From a virus, in IMG/VR virus record IMGVR_UViG_3300042905_003683, positions 1 through 46,265 of that record: a stretch of 46,265 nucleotides of DNA; one strand, given 5' to 3'. The notes under the pieces were generated by a model. That model was not told where the DNA came from and searched no databases. It saw only the letters and a list, made by a program, of their open reading frames with translations. This document shows positions 7,492 through 14,762 of this stretch, piece after piece. A program made the translations under genes and the position numbers. How positions within the stretch are numbered: position 1 is the stretch's first letter; each line of letters begins with the position of its first letter.

Positions 7492-8918
7492 GTCTTTAAA
7501 CCAATTTTAGAACCAAGATTAGTTTCTAATTGTTTTGCAGAAGAATAAGCTTCATTACCTAATTTTGTAACTTGTTGCTCATCTATTTCTTCGTTGTTCA
7601 AAGATAAGAAGTAATTATTAACTTTGTAGTTAATTAAACCAGCTTCTTTTAATATTGATTCAATTTTTTCATCAAAGATCTTTTTATTTTTATTCAAAAT
7701 AGTATCACGCTCATTTGGACGCATTGATAATGTTAAACCTTCTTTTGATTTAGAATTAGCTTTTAATGTTTCTACATTAAAACTAAATTGCAAAGAGGCT
7801 GCTGTAGAACCAGAACCTACATCTTCTTCTGATATTTTAACATATTCTGCGTTTAAAGCAGCCAGTTTATTATAAAGAACCTCTATTTTATCTCTTGTTG
7901 AGGAAACGGCAGCTTGATTATAGCTTTTTTCATATTCTTCAACATCAGATTCTTCACTTGCTGTATCGAAAAATGATTCTGTTGTTTCTTCTCTGTTAAT
8001 TTCTGCTTCTATTTCTTCTATTTTGTCTTTTAGTTGTTTGAGTTTGTTTTTAATAAATGCAGGATTTTTTAAATAATTGTTATATTTTTCTGCTCTATCC
8101 TTTCCTAACATATTAAGAAATTGTTGAAAATTAAATTCAAACATATTAAAAATAATAACATTTTTTGAAACTTCACCTCTTGTTTCAACAGCTTTATTTG
8201 CAACAATATAAATAATTTTCTTATCTAAAGGAGAATTTGATGTTGTTGGGTTTCCTTGTTCATCAAAATTAACTAAAGAAAATTTATGATTTCCTGCTGA
8301 GTATAGCTGGGTGTATTTGTTTTCAAAAAACTTCAACATATTACCGATTGAACCTGTAACATTTTTACTTTTAACAAGTTTTAAAGATAAGTAATAAGGT
8401 TTACCTTCCATTTCTACTTCTATATCTTGAATAGGAAATGGATTAATAGAATTTTCAGTTGATACAGTTCCAGTTTTAAACAATAAATTAATAAACTTTT
8501 CAAAGAAAAAACCAGCAGAAGAAGGAGTATCTGGCAGGAAATCTTCTATCATCTTGTGTAATGAAGTAGTAAATAATATAGTTGCTAAAGCATAAGATAA
8601 GTTTGTTGGCTGTTCTGATGGTTCTTCTTTCTTTAATTCATTTACAAAATTTACAAAGTTTGTAATCTTATCTATTGGATCTGTACCAGAAGATACTTTA
8701 GTAGCTAAAACATCATTGTATATCTGATAAAATAATTCAATACTTGATTCTTCTCTTTCGTATCCTTTTTGTTTACCAGAAGGATAAACAGGCTGCAATT
8801 GTACTTCAGTAAGTTTTAATTCATCAAATAGAGCAAAAAGCTCTTTAAGCTCCATAGTTTTTGATTTCTTTGGAGTTAAAAAGCTTTCTACTAGATTGTC
8901 TAATTCATTATTGTTCAT
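7488..8918 (-). CDS. Unknown 476-aa protein with a possible nuclease-like segment
   Basis: Not recognised as a named family. The N-terminus (MNNNELDNLVESFL) carries an LxE site like the other leader-bearing proteins here. Residues about 130-190 read SSAGFFFEKFINLLF, then PIQDIEVEME and YYLSLKLVKSKNVTGSIGNM. The order Glu (FFFEKF), Asp (PIQD), then x-Leu-Lys (SLK) resembles a PD-(D/E)XK nuclease core, but an acidic residue expected before the Lys is replaced by Ser or Leu. Residues 275-370 are helical and Glu-rich. The ATG lacks a clear Shine-Dalgarno; ACTATTTA lies only 5 nt before it. Its neighbour is a ClpP-type protease. Possibly an internal head protein. Confidence 0.75.
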   Translation of the reverse strand: MNNNELDNLVESFLTPKKSKTMELKELFALFDELKLTEVQLQPVYPSGKQKGYEREESSIELFYQIYNDVLATKVSSGTDPIDKITNFVNFVNELKKEEPSEQPTNLSYALATILFTTSLHKMIEDFLPDTPSSAGFFFEKFINLLFKTGTVSTENSINPFPIQDIEVEMEGKPYYLSLKLVKSKNVTGSIGNMLKFFENKYTQLYSAGNHKFSLVNFDEQGNPTTSNSPLDKKIIYIVANKAVETRGEVSKNVIIFNMFEFNFQQFLNMLGKDRAEKYNNYLKNPAFIKNKLKQLKDKIEEIEAEINREETTESFFDTASEESDVEEYEKSYNQAAVSSTRDKIEVLYNKLAALNAEYVKISEEDVGSGSTAASLQFSFNVETLKANSKSKEGLTLSMRPNERDTILNKNKKIFDEKIESILKEAGLINYKVNNYFLSLNNEEIDEQQVTKLGNEAYSSAKQLETNLGSKIGLKT

Positions 8919-8935
8919 GTTATTAAATAGTCTTA

Positions 8936-9637
8936 TTAAACAATAATGTCAGCAATTCCAAGCTTTACTGCTTCTTCTGCTGAAAGATAAACATTTACTT
9001 TCTTATCAATCATTTTCTTGAGTTGGCGGAATGACATATTGGTTTCTGCTGCAAGTGCTTTTAGATAAGCATTTTGAACGTATCTAATCTCATCCATTTC
9101 GTTTTCAAGGTTATGAAGAGGACCAGCATTACCACCAATTACTGAATGAATCATTACTCGACAATTCTTTCCAATTCTACGCTGTCCTTTAGTTCCTGCC
9201 GCAAGTAGAAGAACACCAGCAGACATTACCTTACCAACACCAAATGTTACAATATCACATTTGTTCTTAATAACACGCATAATATCATAAAGAGCAAACA
9301 TATCATCAGCAGAACCACCTGGAGTATTTAAAATAAACTCAATTGGTTCGTTTTCTGTTTCAATCTCTGAATTTGGATCATCTGGATTTACTGGATAATC
9401 TACTTCGCAATTTTCAGCAAGTTCAAGCATTACTCCAACAATCTGAGAAATCTTAGCCTCTTCAACTTCACCAAACAGACCAATAGTTCTTGAATCTGGT
9501 TTGTCTCCACCAGCGGGAGGCATAAATAGCGTCATTGGCATAGGTGTTTTAGTAGAACCAGCTTCTGCTACTTCTTCTGTCTCATCATCGTGATCGTGTT
9601 CGTCGTTTACTTTCTTACGAGATTTATTGAATAGCAT
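8936..9637 (-). CDS. ClpP-type serine protease (family S14)
   Basis: A 233-aa ClpP-fold protease. Visible motifs are NTPGGSADDMFALYDIM (oxyanion loop), VMSAGVLLLAAG with the nucleophile Ser139, and RVMIHSV with His164. The third triad residue, Asp in E. coli ClpP (ERDRFLSA), aligns with Asn215 (KKVNVYLSA); Listeria ClpP1 is a known Asn variant. A 45-residue acidic, His/Asp-rich N-terminal extension replaces the usual propeptide. GAGG lies 5 nt before ATG. It sits between a leader-bearing protein (7488-8918) and an acidic scaffold-like protein. It could therefore be the head-maturation protease, as S14 enzymes are in some siphophages, or a Clp subunit using host ATPases. Confidence 0.9.
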   Translation of the reverse strand: MLFNKSRKKVNDEHDHDDETEEVAEAGSTKTPMPMTLFMPPAGGDKPDSRTIGLFGEVEEAKISQIVGVMLELAENCEVDYPVNPDDPNSEIETENEPIEFILNTPGGSADDMFALYDIMRVIKNKCDIVTFGVGKVMSAGVLLLAAGTKGQRRIGKNCRVMIHSVIGGNAGPLHNLENEMDEIRYVQNAYLKALAAETNMSFRQLKKMIDKKVNVYLSAEEAVKLGIADIIV

Positions 9638-9650
9638 TTATACCTCTTTG

Positions 9651-10034
9651 TTAAATTCTTTTTTCTTTTATAATTTTCTCAACATATTTTGTCATAGAAA
9701 CCCAATCGTGAAATTGCAAGTCTTTCTTGTAAGGTTCTGGGTAGGCAGCAATGAAATTAATTATAACCGCTTCTTTCCAATGTGTAAACCATTTATCAAA
9801 TAAAGATAATTGGAATTCAATTTGTTCATCTGTGCAGCCTTTTTCTTTAAGAACCTGTATCCTTAACTCTCTTAAGTATACTAACTCCTCTGTCAGCATA
9901 AGCAAGGACACAAGTATCCTATCTGAGATTTTTCTTGCAAATACTAGAATAAGACCAAGATCAACAAAACCAGATGCTATTTTAGAAAATAAAATACCAG
10001 CCAAGAAAAATAAAGCCCATGATAAATAAGTCAT
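9651..10034 (-). CDS. Small membrane protein
   Basis: A 127-aa protein with one or two N-terminal membrane segments (LSWALFFLAGILFSK, then VDLGLILVF) followed by a mostly helical soluble part (TEELVYLRELRIQVLKEKG, then the WFTHWKEA helix). No signal-peptidase site is visible. GGAG precedes the ATG by 4 nt. It has its own promoter nested in the terminator just upstream. Function unknown. Confidence 0.7.
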   Translation of the reverse strand: MTYLSWALFFLAGILFSKIASGFVDLGLILVFARKISDRILVSLLMLTEELVYLRELRIQVLKEKGCTDEQIEFQLSLFDKWFTHWKEAVIINFIAAYPEPYKKDLQFHDWVSMTKYVEKIIKEKRI

Positions 10035-10046
10035 GCTTCTCCAAAT

Positions 10047-10081
10047 AAAAAACTACGCAGGATCATTATAACCCTGCGTAG
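10047..10081 (-). terminator. Terminator hairpin with a promoter -10 box in its loop
   Basis: A 9-bp perfect stem, CTACGCAGG (10073-10081 with 10053-10061 on the minus strand), is followed by TTTTTT. It terminates transcription of the acidic protein gene. The 11-nt loop contains TATAAT (10070-10065). Confidence 0.88.
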
Positions 10082-10093
10082 CCAAAAGAGCAA
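10065..10093 (-). promoter_or_regulatory. Promoter nested in terminator, for the small membrane protein
   Basis: The minus strand reads TTGCTC (10093-10088), 17 nt, TATAAT (10070-10065). The -10 is perfect; the -35 matches only TTG. The predicted start falls inside the 3' arm of the terminator, so this transcript cannot form the hairpin. Confidence 0.6.
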
Positions 10094-10116
10094 CCTTTAT
10101 TATATTGTTTTAATTA

Positions 10117-10680
10117 TCAGACTAATCTACGAATAACACGTTTGAGGACTTCATTGATTACTTCATCATCTGTAAGGACTTCTATGTCCTCTTGTAAAGC
10201 GGGTCCAGCGGGTTCATCACCTCCCTCATCGCCTTCGCCTTCGCTTTCTTCATCACCTTCATCTTCCAAATCTGGGAGTTCGGTTTCTTCCTCTTCTTCA
10301 CCGCCCATCTCATCAGCAAGACCAAGCTCACTGAGGGCGTCCATTACTGCATCTTTAATAACTGTTTTTAAATCTTCAACTGAATCAAATTCAACTTCGC
10401 CTTCATCTGCTCCCATATCTTCGCCAACATCTTCCATTGGTTCTTCAACTGAAAGGTCAGCACCCATTGAACCATCGCCCATTTCACCAGCATCACCAAG
10501 ATCTAACTCTTCACCACCACCCATTTCATCTTCACGGGCATATGACATATTTTCTTTAACTAATTTTTTACTATTTTTTTTATTTTCTGAAAGGAAATTC
10601 TGTGTTGCATTTTGGTCAATGTTAGCAAGTTTCATCCACTTTGCTACTTGACTCTCAGATAATAAAGGTTTTTTGCTCAT
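10117..10680 (-). CDS. Highly acidic protein, possible prohead scaffold or core protein
   Basis: A 187-aa protein, strongly acidic. Residues 50-170 are dominated by Glu, Asp and Gly, interrupted by a helix VEDLKTVIKDAVMDALSELG. It ends in a basic helix, EVINEVLKRVIRRLV. The N-terminus MSKKPLLSESQVAKWMKLANI is a leader found on several proteins here, with LSE as a potential prohead-protease site. Acidic, low-complexity, helical proteins with such leaders are typical of T4-type prohead core components, but no sequence family is recognised. AGGAG lies 8 nt before ATG, and ACTATTTA 20 nt before it. Neighbours are a ClpP-type protease and membrane protein downstream. Confidence 0.8.
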   Translation of the reverse strand: MSKKPLLSESQVAKWMKLANIDQNATQNFLSENKKNSKKLVKENMSYAREDEMGGGEELDLGDAGEMGDGSMGADLSVEEPMEDVGEDMGADEGEVEFDSVEDLKTVIKDAVMDALSELGLADEMGGEEEEETELPDLEDEGDEESEGEGDEGGDEPAGPALQEDIEVLTDDEVINEVLKRVIRRLV

Positions 10681-10700
10681 TTGTATTGCTCCTACACGAA

Positions 10701-10708
10701 TAAATAGT
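10701..10708 (-). promoter_or_regulatory. ACTATTTA element upstream of the acidic protein
   Basis: The coding strand has CACTATTTATTCGTG 20 nt before the ATG at 10680, preceded by A/T tracts and no -35 box. It is one of the recurrent ACTATTTA sites. A 4-bp ACAC/GTGT stem brackets it. Confidence 0.45.
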
Positions 10709-10730
10709 GTGTTTTTTTTAAAAATACTTT

Positions 10731-11039
10731 TTAGTCCTCAAAATTTTCTAAAATATCAAAAATATTTTCTATTTCATCCTCATTAAGAGCAAAGTCTTTT
10801 TCAAGTTCTTTGCCTTCATTAATTAGTTGTATTTTTGCATTTAATCTAGTTTTAGGAATTTTAATGGTTTTTAAGCTTTTATGCCACCACTCTAAAAATT
10901 CTTTATCATCTGAGAGATAAGCACTCACAACAGTTTCTAAAAATTGTTGTTTTCTTACATTATCATTTTTCATTTTTACTGCGAGTTCCGCACACTTTAC
11001 TGTAGGCAGTTTAAATGAAACTTTTGAAATTTCACTCAT
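10731..11039 (-). CDS. Small phage protein of unknown function
   Basis: A 102-aa, mostly helical protein (SEISKVSFKLPTVKCAELAV at the start; FLEWWHKSLKTIKIP in the middle; an acidic C-terminus ending DILENFED). Its ATG shares one base with the stop of the IMPDH-family gene (TAATG), implying translational coupling. No function is recognised. Confidence 0.7.
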   Translation of the reverse strand: MSEISKVSFKLPTVKCAELAVKMKNDNVRKQQFLETVVSAYLSDDKEFLEWWHKSLKTIKIPKTRLNAKIQLINEGKELEKDFALNEDEIENIFDILENFED

Positions 11040-12073
11040 TATTTTCTGTGTAGAATATGTGTATCGGATTCTCTTGCTGCTGCTGAAGTTTGTCTAATGA
11101 ATTGGGCTTTACTCCATAGTTGTGTAATAGTTCTAGCTCCAGAGTAAGAAAACCCAGAACGAATGCCTGTCTCCAATTGTTCGATAATGTCTTTTGTATT
11201 TCCTTTGTATGGAACAGTTGTGGAGATTCCTTCAAGAGAAGATGTTTTGCCTCTCCAATCCATCTGTGCTTCTTTTGATGCCATTCCACGATAAGTTTTA
11301 GAAGCTTCTCCTGTCCTTGGATTAACATATGTTTCACCTGGCGTTGCACTGCTTCCAGCGAGAATTGAACCCAGCATGACAAAATCAGCCCCCACAGCAA
11401 GAGCTTTAACAATATCACCAGAATTTCTAATACCACCATCAGCAATAATCGAAACATTATGATTTACCTTAGAACAATTCATAACAGAATCCAAAGAAGG
11501 AATTCCGTGACCAGTTTGAATACGAGTAGAGCAGATGCTACCCCCACCAATACCAACACGAACTGAATCAGCACCCCAAATAGCAAGATAAGTAGCTCCT
11601 TCAAGAGTAGCAACATTTCCCGCCATAAGGTGAGGTCCATTTCCTAATTTTTCTCTCAAACTAATTAGGGCTTTTTTTACTAAAACATGATCACCATGAG
11701 CAACATCTAGACATAAAATTTTAACATTTGACTGTACTAGTGCTGTAGCCCTTTCAAGATAATCACCTGTAACGCCAATAGCACATCCAAACTTTTCGGA
11801 ACCTATTTGTTCTACAATTTGATCTGCTAATTGACATTGTTTTTCTATAGTATTGTATCTATGAACGATACCAAGACCACCCATTTTACCAATCTCTATA
11901 GCCATTTCTGCTCCACACACAGTATCCATTGGAGAAGCAATAATTGGAAGATTAAACCACAAACCTCTACTTTCATCTAACCAATTACCAATATTAACCT
12001 CTTTTCTACTTTCAATATCACTATGTTGTGGAACTAAAAGTACATCATCATATGTTAAGGCTTCACGGAACAT
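11039..12073 (-). CDS. IMP dehydrogenase/GMP reductase family enzyme, no CBS domains
   Basis: A 344-aa TIM-barrel enzyme. LTYDDVLLVP near the start and GGLGIVHR look IMPDH-like. VGIGGGSICSTR carries the catalytic Cys181, and ADGGIRNSGDIVKALAVGAD is the phosphate site. There are no CBS domains, and the length equals GuaC (about 347 aa). In IMPDH the flap reads EGRVPYKG, its Arg being the base that activates water; here residues 281-291 read EGISTTVPYKG with no Arg, closer to the GMP-reductase EGKTVEVPYKG. The C-terminus (QFIRQTSA, ESDTH) is IMPDH-like again. It makes XMP from IMP, or IMP from GMP; I cannot decide. GGAGG lies 4 nt before ATG. Confidence 0.93.
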   Translation of the reverse strand: MFREALTYDDVLLVPQHSDIESRKEVNIGNWLDESRGLWFNLPIIASPMDTVCGAEMAIEIGKMGGLGIVHRYNTIEKQCQLADQIVEQIGSEKFGCAIGVTGDYLERATALVQSNVKILCLDVAHGDHVLVKKALISLREKLGNGPHLMAGNVATLEGATYLAIWGADSVRVGIGGGSICSTRIQTGHGIPSLDSVMNCSKVNHNVSIIADGGIRNSGDIVKALAVGADFVMLGSILAGSSATPGETYVNPRTGEASKTYRGMASKEAQMDWRGKTSSLEGISTTVPYKGNTKDIIEQLETGIRSGFSYSGARTITQLWSKAQFIRQTSAAARESDTHILHRK

Positions 12074-12261
12074 TAATCCTCCACTTCGTTTACAACCTTT
12101 ACAAGATAATCTAATACTCTTTTGTCGTCAACGTAATAGTTATCACTAGCAGGAAAACCGTTACCAAGAAGTTGCATCAAACGAAGTTCTGGATTTTTCT
12201 TCCATGCCATATGTAAAAATTCAATTGTATTATTTATTTCAACAAGTCTTTCTATTTTCAT
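12073..12261 (-). CDS. Small conserved protein of unknown function
   Basis: A 62-aa protein reading IEFLHMAWKKNPELRLMQLLGN followed by SDNYYVDDKRVLDYL. The W..NP.LRL.QLL.N pattern with an aromatic-Asp stretch after it occurs in small proteins of many phages and bacteria. No activity is known to me. The ATG overlaps the out-of-frame continuation of the thioredoxin gene, and the stop touches the IMPDH-family start. Confidence 0.65.
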   Translation of the reverse strand: MKIERLVEINNTIEFLHMAWKKNPELRLMQLLGNGFPASDNYYVDDKRVLDYLVKVVNEVED

Positions 12262-12337
12262 AATAATTTTCCAAATTTTGAATTATATAATCTTTTGAAT
12301 AACCAGATTTTTTATCTGGATTTTCTGTAGGGTATAT
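12239..12337 (-). other. Out-of-frame continuation of the thioredoxin gene
   Basis: An open frame from 12337 down to TGA at 12241-12239 encodes a plausible thioredoxin C-terminus (YSKDYIIQNLENYYENRKTC). It would overlap the next gene by 23 nt, the same style of overlap as other gene pairs here. Removing one A at 12337-12339 joins it to the upstream frame. Confidence 0.65.
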
Positions 12338-12617
12338 TTATCACACTATCATTGTCTACTATAAAAATTTCTGGCACTCCATCAATACCAAACATACTAA
12401 AGAGCTTTCTTTGAGTAGAAGAATTAATATTTGCAAATTTAAATTCATTTTTATATTTTTCAGCAATTTCTTCAAATATTGGCTTTAGAGCTTTACATAG
12501 ATGGCAAGTCGTACTTGTAAATTTAAGTACGTATGGTTTGTCAGATTTTGTTATTTCTTCAAAATCATCAAATCCAAGTTCTTTAACGATTGAATTATTT
12601 TTTATTATTATTTTCAT
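12312..12617 (-). CDS. Thioredoxin-like protein, apparently frameshifted near its end
   Basis: A 101-aa thioredoxin fold. The strand YVLKFTSTTCHLCKAL contains the redox motif Cys38-His-Leu-Cys41, and GVPEIFIV contains the cis-Pro (Pro82). Such proteins reduce disulfides and could feed electrons to ribonucleotide reductase. The annotated frame stops after NIPYRKSR, before the last strand and helix. The +1 frame continues as IYPTENPDKKSGYSKDY and IIQNLENYYENRKTC, which is what a thioredoxin end should look like. One extra A in the AAA at 12337-12339 explains it. It is either a real mutation or a sequence error. The start overlaps the DUF3310 gene by 23 nt. Confidence 0.85.
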   Translation of the reverse strand: MKIIIKNNSIVKELGFDDFEEITKSDKPYVLKFTSTTCHLCKALKPIFEEIAEKYKNEFKFANINSSTQRKLFSMFGIDGVPEIFIVDNDSVINIPYRKSR

Positions 12618-12876
12618 AATAACTAATTAGCCTCTCTGTATACCATTTTACTTTTTTAAGATCTTCTAATGAAGTACCTTTATGCTTATATCTCATAATA
12701 TATTTTATTACATTAGCAGCACAAAATGCTTCACCTAAACCTTGATCTTCAATAACATCAATAGCTTCAATTTCACCAAAATTATAATGATCTGGGTGAT
12801 CTATCATTTCTCTTGAAGCTTTAGTAATTGCTGCTTTATACATTTCTGCCCTTGGAAAATAATCATAGTTACTCAT
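12595..12876 (-). CDS. DUF3310 family protein
   Basis: A 93-aa protein with the DUF3310 pattern: DHPDHYNFGEIEAIDVIEDQ, then FCAANVIKYIMRYKHKG and LEDLKKVKWYTERLI. The family is common in phages, and a related domain occurs in T7 gp1.7, a nucleotide kinase; activity here is unproven. I chose the ATG at 12876 because GGAGG is 7 nt before it; a longer frame from 12963 runs back into the zinc-finger gene and lacks a ribosome site. It overlaps the upstream gene by 8 nt. It sits among nucleotide-metabolism genes, which fits. Confidence 0.85.
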   Translation of the reverse strand: MSNYDYFPRAEMYKAAITKASREMIDHPDHYNFGEIEAIDVIEDQGLGEAFCAANVIKYIMRYKHKGTSLEDLKKVKWYTERLISYYENNNKK

Positions 12877-13117
12877 TGTCAGCCTCCTTGACTGTATCCT
12901 CTGCCCATGCTTGTACATCTTTATAGCAAGTAGGACAAAAGAGTTTGACTTGCTTACTTTCATTAAACACCATTACTGACCAAGAAAAAGCTTGCTCTCT
13001 ATTATTTTTATCATAAGACACATTACAACCAGTACATTTTTGTGGTAGGGCATCAAATAATAGTGTTTTTTCTTGTATTAATTTATTTTGCTTTCTAATT
13101 TTGCGTGCAGAACTCAT
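12869..13117 (-). CDS. Small zinc-ribbon protein
   Basis: An 82-aa protein with two Cys pairs, CTGC (about residues 28-31) and CPTC (about 61-64), spaced as a zinc ribbon. It has a basic N-terminal helix (SSARKIRKQNKLIQEK) and an acidic end. It could bind nucleic acid or protein. AAGGG lies 8 nt before ATG. It overlaps purA by 4 nt. Confidence 0.7.
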   Translation of the reverse strand: MSSARKIRKQNKLIQEKTLLFDALPQKCTGCNVSYDKNNREQAFSWSVMVFNESKQVKLFCPTCYKDVQAWAEDTVKEADNE

Positions 13118-14133
13118 GCGTTAAACCCTTCGATAGTTTCTGGATTGCTACTATAGTAAATGTACTCTAGCAAATCAGAACTATTATAACAAACAAAATC
13201 AATAAAGTCTTGTAATTCATCAAATGTTTTGAACTCAATTAGTTTACCTTCATGGAAAGTTTTATAAATTCCAATTTGTTTGATAATGTCACACTTGTTT
13301 ATTACCAAATGTGTAGCACCACCAATTTTAAGTGCTTCAATTAGCTTATCTAAGTTAAGCCAATTTACTTTTCTTCTACGTCCTGTTGTTGTACCGTATT
13401 CTTTTCCAGCATCAGCAATACTTAAAAGAACAGGATCTTCAAGTAAAGTTTCTGGGAATAGAGGGTCTGTACCAGAGCGAGTATCATATATTTTAGCACA
13501 AGCAAAAATATTCTTAATTTTTTGTGGTGGAAATCCTAATGAACAAGCACCATATGGTAAACATTCACTTGATGTAATAAATGGATAATTGCCATAATTA
13601 ATATCAAGGTGGTATCCCTGTGCGCCTTCACAAAGAATGTTACCATATAGCTGTTCATTTAAAATGTAAGATTTATCTATTGTGCTATCTTTGGCAAGTA
13701 GACCCTTTCTGGCGGCTTTGTCTCGATATGCTGGTGCTATACCTTGCGAAGTTGTTCCAAGATGCCCTAGCTTAGCTTTATCTTCTTCAATATGCTCGTT
13801 AGTAACAATGTGTGCTAATGGATGAATCTTAATAAGCGAGGTATTAAGACCACCAAGAGCAAGTTCATTAACTTCTTTGTAGAAGGAATCAATATTTACT
13901 ACACAATTAGGTCCAATAACAGACTTGATACCATAAAAAATTCCAGATGGAACAATGTGGGTAGCAAACTTTTTACCATTATGAAAAATGGTATGACCCG
14001 CATTGCTTCCACCGTTCCATCTGCAAACAAAATTATAATAGTTTGGTTTTGATGCTAAGAAATGTGTAATTTTTCCTTTGCCTTCATCACCCCAAGAGGC
14101 ACCATAAACAACGTCAACATTTTCTATTCTCAT
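13114..14133 (-). CDS. purA: Adenylosuccinate synthetase (PurA family, short form)
   Basis: A 339-aa GTP-dependent ligase that adds Asp to IMP on the way to AMP. GDEGKGK (residues 15-21) keeps the catalytic Asp16, and NAGHT keeps the His. GTTSQGIAPAY is the IMP loop (GTTGRGIGPAY in bacteria), CEGAQGYHLDI follows, and GTTTGRRRKVNW is the Asp-binding loop. It is about 90 aa shorter than E. coli PurA, as archaeal enzymes and the phage 2-aminoadenine synthetases PurZ are. PurZ proteins replace the catalytic Asp by Ser; this one does not, so PurA is the better call. The FPTE-type loop is altered (RSGTDPLFPETL). It lies near the IMPDH/GMPR-family gene. Confidence 0.93.
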   Translation of the reverse strand: MRIENVDVVYGASWGDEGKGKITHFLASKPNYYNFVCRWNGGSNAGHTIFHNGKKFATHIVPSGIFYGIKSVIGPNCVVNIDSFYKEVNELALGGLNTSLIKIHPLAHIVTNEHIEEDKAKLGHLGTTSQGIAPAYRDKAARKGLLAKDSTIDKSYILNEQLYGNILCEGAQGYHLDINYGNYPFITSSECLPYGACSLGFPPQKIKNIFACAKIYDTRSGTDPLFPETLLEDPVLLSIADAGKEYGTTTGRRRKVNWLNLDKLIEALKIGGATHLVINKCDIIKQIGIYKTFHEGKLIEFKTFDELQDFIDFVCYNSSDLLEYIYYSSNPETIEGFNA

Positions 14134-14369
14134 AATTCTAAAACTCCACGTAATTCAAAAGCAAAGAATCTTTCTAGTTGGCCTGTTTCAAACACAAAAA
14201 CTTCGTGAAATTCTACAGACTCTTTAGTATCAAAACCCCTATCATCAAAAAAACTTGTAATATACATGCCGTCGAAATCCATATTATCAACGTGATATCT
14301 TACAATGTCTCCTTCTTGTGGTTCAGCGTCCCGACGAACCGAAACCACCATTTCCTCTATCAGTCTCAC
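14130..14369 (-). CDS. Small phage protein of unknown function
   Basis: A 79-aa protein with GDIVRYHV and an alternating strand pattern, possibly SH3-like. The GTG start at 14369 has GGAG at 7 nt; the ATG at 14351 has GAGG only 2 nt away, so GTG is preferred. It overlaps dUTPase by 47 nt, unusually long for this genome, and purA by 4 nt. Confidence 0.55.
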   Translation of the reverse strand: MRLIEEMVVSVRRDAEPQEGDIVRYHVDNMDFDGMYITSFFDDRGFDTKESVEFHEVFVFETGQLERFFAFELRGVLEL

Positions 14370-14748
14370 TTAATGACTCCACAAACTCAAATTGGTCAGT
14401 AGAAATCTTCTCTGGAATTGCTTGTGCAATTCTGTCACCAATTTCCCAATCGTAATGGAGATTTGATGTGTTGTGAAGAATCACTTTCCATTCTCCTCTG
14501 TAACTTGAATCAATAACTCCAGCAAGAACATTGATACCATTCTTAGCAGCAAGACCAGAACGAGGAGCGACACGCATATAATACTCTGGATTAAAAGACG
14601 TAGAAATGCCAACTGGCACTGCTACTCTTTCACCTGGAGCTAAAATGCCTTCTTCCGTAGCATAAAGATCAAATCCTGCATTTCCTTCTGCACGTTGAGT
14701 AAGATTTACAAATCCACTCATTTTAACAACTTTAAGATTAAGACTCAT
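14323..14748 (-). CDS. dut: dUTPase
   Basis: A 141-aa trimeric-type dUTPase that hydrolyses dUTP to dUMP, keeping uracil out of DNA and feeding thymidylate synthase. The five motifs are present: AGFDLYA (I), PRSGLA (II), GVIDSSYRGEWKV with the catalytic Asp (III), GDRIAQ (IV), and RGNGGFGSSG (V, the C-terminal P-loop-like arm). GAGG lies 6 nt before ATG. With ThyX and the deaminase-like gene it forms a dTMP supply route. Confidence 0.97.
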   Translation of the reverse strand: MSLNLKVVKMSGFVNLTQRAEGNAGFDLYATEEGILAPGERVAVPVGISTSFNPEYYMRVAPRSGLAAKNGINVLAGVIDSSYRGEWKVILHNTSNLHYDWEIGDRIAQAIPEKISTDQFEFVESLSETDRGNGGFGSSGR

Positions 14749-14762
14749 TTTTTACCTCTTTA

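Noticed and set aside
9624-9645. TATAAATG just before the ClpP-type gene as a promoter
   Set aside because: It overlaps the start codon itself, so no leader or ribosome site would remain.
13114-14133. Calling the gene purZ (2-aminoadenine synthesis)
   Set aside because: The catalytic Asp that PurZ lacks is present, and no DatZ-type dATPase is seen here.
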